From JAYXXU01 sp049301135 (lineage in GTDB: Bacteria; Pseudomonadota; Gammaproteobacteria; Pseudomonadales; Moraxellaceae): a stretch of DNA of 7,277 bases. The notes under the pieces are model-generated. The model had not been told where the DNA came from. It made no database searches and worked only from the letters and a program-made list of their open reading frames with translations. The stretch covers positions 1 to 7,277 of the forward strand of contig JBAQKP010000120.1 of assembly GCA_049301135.1 (NCBI GenBank). Direction: 5' to 3'. Position 1 is the stretch's first letter. Every line of letters starts with the position of its first letter. The position numbers were made by a program, and so were the translations under genes. Below are positions 3,877 to 7,277 of this stretch, one piece after another.

Positions 3877-6323
3877 ATTTGTTTAGACTGATTTTTCGGC
3901 AAACGTGGCAAAGCGGCGGGCTTGGCTTGCTGCTGGCTGCGTTGATTTTGGCGGTGACGGCGACCACCACGCTACGCTTTGCGGCGGACAGCGTGCGCGA
4001 TGCGATTGCGCAACAAGCCGGACAGTTGTTGGCGGCAGATTTGGTGCTGACCAGTGATGATCCGTTAGATCCGGTTTGGCAGCAACGTGCCACTGATGCC
4101 GGTCTGCGCCACTCGCCTGTGGTGTTGTTTTCCAGCATGTTACAGGCCAACGATGAATTTTCATTGGTCAATGTCAAAGCAGTCAATCAAGGTTTTCCGC
4201 TGCGTGGTGAACTCGTCCTGAGTCCTGTGGGATTGCCGGCTGGCCAAGCGCCTGAGGTTGGTACGGTCTGGTTAGAGCCACGTCTGGCGGCACTGATGCG
4301 AGTTGAGCGTGGTGATCCGGTACAGATCGGCGATGCCACCTTGACCGTGATGGGTGAAATCAGCCGTGACCCGAACCGCGAAACTGGCTTTAGTGGCTTT
4401 TCACCGACCGTACTGATCAATGCCGCAGACATCAGTAAAACCAATGCAGTACAGGTCGGTAGTCGGATTGATTATCGGCTGCTGATGGCCGGTACGCCGG
4501 AGCAGGTACGCGCATTTGAGCGGCAATGGTCAGAGCAAATTGACGCAACCGAAGACAAGATCGGCGAGATCAAACTACGCTCAGCCAGTGATGGCAATAC
4601 GCGGCTGATGCGTCCGGTACGCTTGCTAAATGACTATGGTCAAGTGGCGGGGCTATTGACCTTGTTGCTGTGTGGCTTGGCGATTGCGCTGACCACGCGG
4701 CGCTTGGTGGCACAGCAACTGGACAGCATTGCCTTGGTGCGCTGTCTGGGCGCGAGTCGGCCACAGTTGGTGACGGCTTATTTACAGATTTTGCTGTGTT
4801 TGTGGGTGGTTGCAGTATTGGTTGGCATGTTGCTCGGCGGCTTGTCCGGTTATGGGCTGCTGACGGTGCTGCGGCAAGGCTTGCAGGGTGTTGAGCTACC
4901 GTTTATGTGGGCGACCTTGCTGACGGGACCGGTGTTGACTGCGGCAGTAACGGCGTTGCTGATGCTGCTCGGTTTTGCGATTCCGAGCTTATTGCGCTTG
5001 CTGAATGTGTCGCCGCTGCGCGTGCTGCGTAGCGATGTCGTCCCAGCAACGTGGTCTGGTTTTGCGCTGACCGCTGTGGCGTGGCTGGCGTTATTCGGCT
5101 TTGTGTTGCTACAAACCGGCAAACTGGCGCTAAGCTTAAGTTTGATCATTGGGCTGGCTGTGTTGCTGGCGCTGATGTTTGGGCTGATTTATGCGGTCTT
5201 ACTTGGCTTAAAGCGTAGCGGTTGGCTGCAAGATGCCTTGGTGCGGCAGCCGATCGCCTCGAGTGTGCGGGTGTTGTCGCTGTCGTTGGGTTTGGGCTTG
5301 GTTGGGGTGGTCTTATTGTTGCGCGGTGATTTATTAAACCGTTGGCAACAGAGCTTGCCGGTCGGTACACCGAATCACTTTATTTATGGGTTGCCGTCGG
5401 ATCAAACCACCGCGTTTACCGATGCGCTGGCACAGCGGCAACTGACCGTACCGCCGTTGTATCCAATGGTGCGGGGTCGCTTGACGCAGATCAATGGTGC
5501 GCCTTTATCTGCCGAAGTTGCCGAAGATCGTACCGCCCAGCGCGAGCTGAATCTGACCATGGCCAAGGATTTTGCCAATAGTCCGATTGTGGCGGGGCAG
5601 CCATTTAGTGCGCCGAATCAGGTGTCGGTCGAGCAAGAGGTGGCGGCGCGGCTGGGCATGACACTCGGTGATACAGTGACCATGAGCCTGCCTGAAGGCG
5701 ATATCGAGGCGACGATTGTCAGTTTGCGTAGTGTCGATTGGGATAGCTTTCAGCCGAACTTCTTTTTTATCTATTCGCCTGAGACGTTGCAACCGAGTAG
5801 CGGCAGCTATCTGGGCAGTTTGTATATTGCACCAGAGCAGCGGGCGCAGTTGCCGAGCTTGATTCGTGAGTTTCCGGCGGTATTGCTTATTGATGTGGAT
5901 GCGATTTTGGCGGAGATTCGGCGCTTGCTGGATCTGCTCGGACAGGCGTTGGGCTTGTTGGCCGGTTTGGTCGGGGTGTCGGGCTTGCTGGTGTTGTTGG
6001 CCAGTCTGCGGATTATGGTCGATGAGCGGCAGTCAGAAGTGGCGTTGTTGCGGGCGTTTGGGCTGTCGCGGCGACAGTTACGGCGGCGCTTGCTGGGTGA
6101 AATGGCCTTGCTCGGTGCGATTTCAGGCGTGTTTGCGGTGGTGTTGGCTGAAGGGCTGGCGTTGATTTTGGCATGGCGTTTGGAGTTGCCACTGCGTCTA
6201 CATCTGGAGTGGTGGTTGGTTGCGCCGTTGCTGCTGACCCTATTGGCAGTGCTGACTGGACTGCGTCCGCTGGCCAAGCTGTGGCAGCAGTCGCCGTTGG
6301 CGGTGTTACAGCGCCGCTCTTAG
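3873..6323 (+). CDS. ybbP: FtsX-family ABC permease YbbP
   Basis: An 816-residue inner-membrane permease of the YbbP type, about the E. coli length, working with YbbA in the MacB/LolCDE-like class that moves substrates by transmitting motion to periplasmic domains. By eye there are ten membrane helices: 16-33, 257-274, 302-324, 346-370, 393-413, 418-444, 466-484, 684-711, 742-768 and 781-797. Large periplasmic regions lie at 34-256 and 485-683. Two FtsX modules are recognisable by matching coupling segments, DSIALVRCLGASRPQL near 284-299 and SEVALLRAFGLSRRQL near 721-736. The conserved YbbP block GFSPTVLINAADI is near 175-187 and RELNLTMAKDF near 557-567. The start overlaps the ybbA stop (ATGA, 3873-3876), with AGG at 3861-3863 9 nt before it. 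The gene ends with TAG immediately followed by in-frame TAA (6321-6326). Only 31 bp separate it from the convergent EAL gene, with no clear terminator. Probably handles hydrophobic or lipid substrates together with TesA. Confidence 0.93.
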   Translation: MNLFRLIFRQTWQSGGLGLLLAALILAVTATTTLRFAADSVRDAIAQQAGQLLAADLVLTSDDPLDPVWQQRATDAGLRHSPVVLFSSMLQANDEFSLVNVKAVNQGFPLRGELVLSPVGLPAGQAPEVGTVWLEPRLAALMRVERGDPVQIGDATLTVMGEISRDPNRETGFSGFSPTVLINAADISKTNAVQVGSRIDYRLLMAGTPEQVRAFERQWSEQIDATEDKIGEIKLRSASDGNTRLMRPVRLLNDYGQVAGLLTLLLCGLAIALTTRRLVAQQLDSIALVRCLGASRPQLVTAYLQILLCLWVVAVLVGMLLGGLSGYGLLTVLRQGLQGVELPFMWATLLTGPVLTAAVTALLMLLGFAIPSLLRLLNVSPLRVLRSDVVPATWSGFALTAVAWLALFGFVLLQTGKLALSLSLIIGLAVLLALMFGLIYAVLLGLKRSGWLQDALVRQPIASSVRVLSLSLGLGLVGVVLLLRGDLLNRWQQSLPVGTPNHFIYGLPSDQTTAFTDALAQRQLTVPPLYPMVRGRLTQINGAPLSAEVAEDRTAQRELNLTMAKDFANSPIVAGQPFSAPNQVSVEQEVAARLGMTLGDTVTMSLPEGDIEATIVSLRSVDWDSFQPNFFFIYSPETLQPSSGSYLGSLYIAPEQRAQLPSLIREFPAVLLIDVDAILAEIRRLLDLLGQALGLLAGLVGVSGLLVLLASLRIMVDERQSEVALLRAFGLSRRQLRRRLLGEMALLGAISGVFAVVLAEGLALILAWRLELPLRLHLEWWLVAPLLLTLLAVLTGLRPLAKLWQQSPLAVLQRRS

Positions 6324-6354
6324 TAACGGTGATGTTTAGCGGTGGTCAGCGTCA

Positions 6355-7277
6355 TTACCAAAACACGCGGTCGGTGCAGAGTAGTGCGTTTGCATCGGCC
6401 AGACTCATCGGCTTGGCCATCAAATAGCCCTGAATATAGTCACAGTTCAGTTGGATCACCGCATCACGTTCTGCGGCGGTTTCCACCCCTTCCGCGACGA
6501 TGTTCATGTGTAAATCTCTGGCCAGTCCGACAATCGCTTTGACCACCCGCATGCGTCGCTCATCTTGCAACATGTCCGACACAAACGAGCGGTCAACTTT
6601 TAAGGTATCCAGTGGATAAAGGTGCAAATAGCTTAAACAAGAGTAGCCGGTGCCAAAGTCATCAATCGCCAACTGTACGCCATCGGCCTTGAAGTGATTT
6701 AACACTAGGGTGGCAAAGGCGGGATCATCGACCAATAAGCTTTCGGTGATTTCGAGTTTAATCTGTTCGGCATCCACGCCTGAGCCGAGAATCGCTTGTC
6801 GCAGTGCCTGTACCGCTTCTGGCTGTAACAGTTGTCGCCCCGATAAATTGACCGCCATAAACAGCGGTCGCTCGGTTAGCGCTTGCAGGATTTTTAGATC
6901 TGACAGTGCCTGTTGTAATGCAAACAGTCCGAGATTCACAATCTGACCCGTACGCTCCGCCAATTCGATAAAGCCCGTCGGTGAGAGCAGGCCACGCTCA
7001 GGATGTTGCCAGCGAATCAGTGCCTCAAAACCGGCGATTTTACGATCTGCTGTTGCAATAATCGGCTGATAATACAGGATGAACTCCTGATTCAGGATGC
7101 TTTGGGCGATTTCAGCTTCGGTTTCAACTTCCACTTGTGCTTGTTTTTGCAAGGGTAGTTTGGACTTGCTGCTGGTGTGTTTTAGCATGTAGCGCTGTGT
7201 CCAAATGAAACGCCCTAGACTGCCTTTGAGCAGGGTTTTCAGCAGTGGATCTGCTTGGTCGATCATCTGTTTAAGGT
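6355..7277 (-). CDS. EAL-domain cyclic-di-GMP phosphodiesterase, N-terminus beyond window
   Basis: C-terminal part of a protein ending in a complete EAL domain, which hydrolyses cyclic-di-GMP to pGpG. Numbering from the ATG at 7266-7264, the active-site set looks complete: Glu81 in EALIRW, Asn140 in VNLSGRQ, Glu172 in LEITES, Asp202-Asp203 in DDFGTGYS with loop 6 intact, Lys223 in LKVDRSF, Glu259 in AEGVET and Gln279 in QGYLMAKP. It should therefore be catalytically active. The ATG at 7266 is probably not the true start: no ribosome binding site precedes it (ACCTTAAACAG) and the frame stays open to the edge, so the gene is partial at its 5' end. The 50 residues before the EAL domain are basic and do not match the usual C-terminal end of a GGDEF domain (AKxxGRN), so the N-terminal module is unknown. 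It is convergent with ybbP and functionally unrelated as far as I can see. Confidence 0.9.
   Translation of the reverse strand, partial: LKQMIDQADPLLKTLLKGSLGRFIWTQRYMLKHTSSKSKLPLQKQAQVEVETEAEIAQSILNQEFILYYQPIIATADRKIAGFEALIRWQHPERGLLSPTGFIELAERTGQIVNLGLFALQQALSDLKILQALTERPLFMAVNLSGRQLLQPEAVQALRQAILGSGVDAEQIKLEITESLLVDDPAFATLVLNHFKADGVQLAIDDFGTGYSCLSYLHLYPLDTLKVDRSFVSDMLQDERRMRVVKAIVGLARDLHMNIVAEGVETAAERDAVIQLNCDYIQGYLMAKPMSLADANALLCTDRVFW

Noticed and set aside
5807..6277. Antisense open frame opposite the 3' end of ybbP (156 codons)
   Set aside because: Its product is dominated by Ser, Asn, Arg and Thr, typical of the reverse of Leu/Gly-rich membrane helices. The permease motifs on the plus strand explain the sequence.
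6328..6359. GGTGATG / CATTACC inverted repeat between ybbP and the EAL gene as a bidirectional terminator
   Set aside because: It has one wobble pair, an 18-nt loop and no T-run on either side, so it is too weak to call.
1..7277. CRISPR arrays, tRNA or rRNA genes, insertion sequences, phage genes or attachment sites
   Set aside because: I looked for regularly spaced repeats, cloverleaf-like segments, transposase or integrase motifs and flanking direct repeats and saw none.

Overview
The window looks like the chromosome of a gammaproteobacterium, most plausibly Pseudomonadales and close to Moraxellaceae. The case rests on the long-form FabH, which closely resembles what I remember of Acinetobacter proteins, and on the divergent tesA / ybbA-ybbP arrangement that E. 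coli also has. Most of the window is around 50-60 % GC in the lines I counted. The first 201 bases are only about 35 % GC. The species assignment is inference.

Layout. (1) Positions 1-201, minus strand: the 5' part of an AT-rich gene for a small or N-terminally hydrophobic membrane protein, cut by the window edge. (2) 202-454: a non-coding divergent region with small repeats. (3) 455-1570, plus: a long-form beta-ketoacyl-ACP synthase III. (4) 1639-2377, plus: a compact type II toxin-antitoxin module, with a promoter, an inverted repeat over the -10 element, a small antitoxin and a PIN-domain (VapC-like) toxin, the two genes overlapping by ATGA. (5) 2347-2392: a cluster of palindromes at the toxin 3' end and in the short convergent gap to tesA. 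(6) 2414-3091, minus: tesA, a secreted SGNH esterase/thioesterase. (7) 3103-6323, plus: ybbA-ybbP, an ABC ATPase and its FtsX-type permease, overlapping by ATGA and divergent from tesA with only 11 bp between the outermost start codons. (8) 6355-7277, minus: the C-terminal part of an EAL-domain cyclic-di-GMP phosphodiesterase whose N-terminus lies beyond the window.

How the genes fit together. TesA, YbbA and YbbP form a conserved neighbourhood: a MacB/LolCDE-like ATPase and permease beside a periplasmic lipid hydrolase, which suggests handling of hydrophobic molecules at the inner membrane. FabH acts in fatty-acid synthesis initiation or acyl-CoA capture, so lipid genes flank the toxin-antitoxin pair, which looks like an inserted accessory unit. 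The EAL gene appears unrelated and convergent.

I found no clearly new multigene system. The items most worth a second look are the Asp-to-Glu change at the first metal ligand of the PIN toxin, the 18-bp tandem duplication that duplicates the ybbA start codon and lies in the tesA leader, the mutually exclusive hairpins after vapC, and the AT-rich membrane gene at the left edge.
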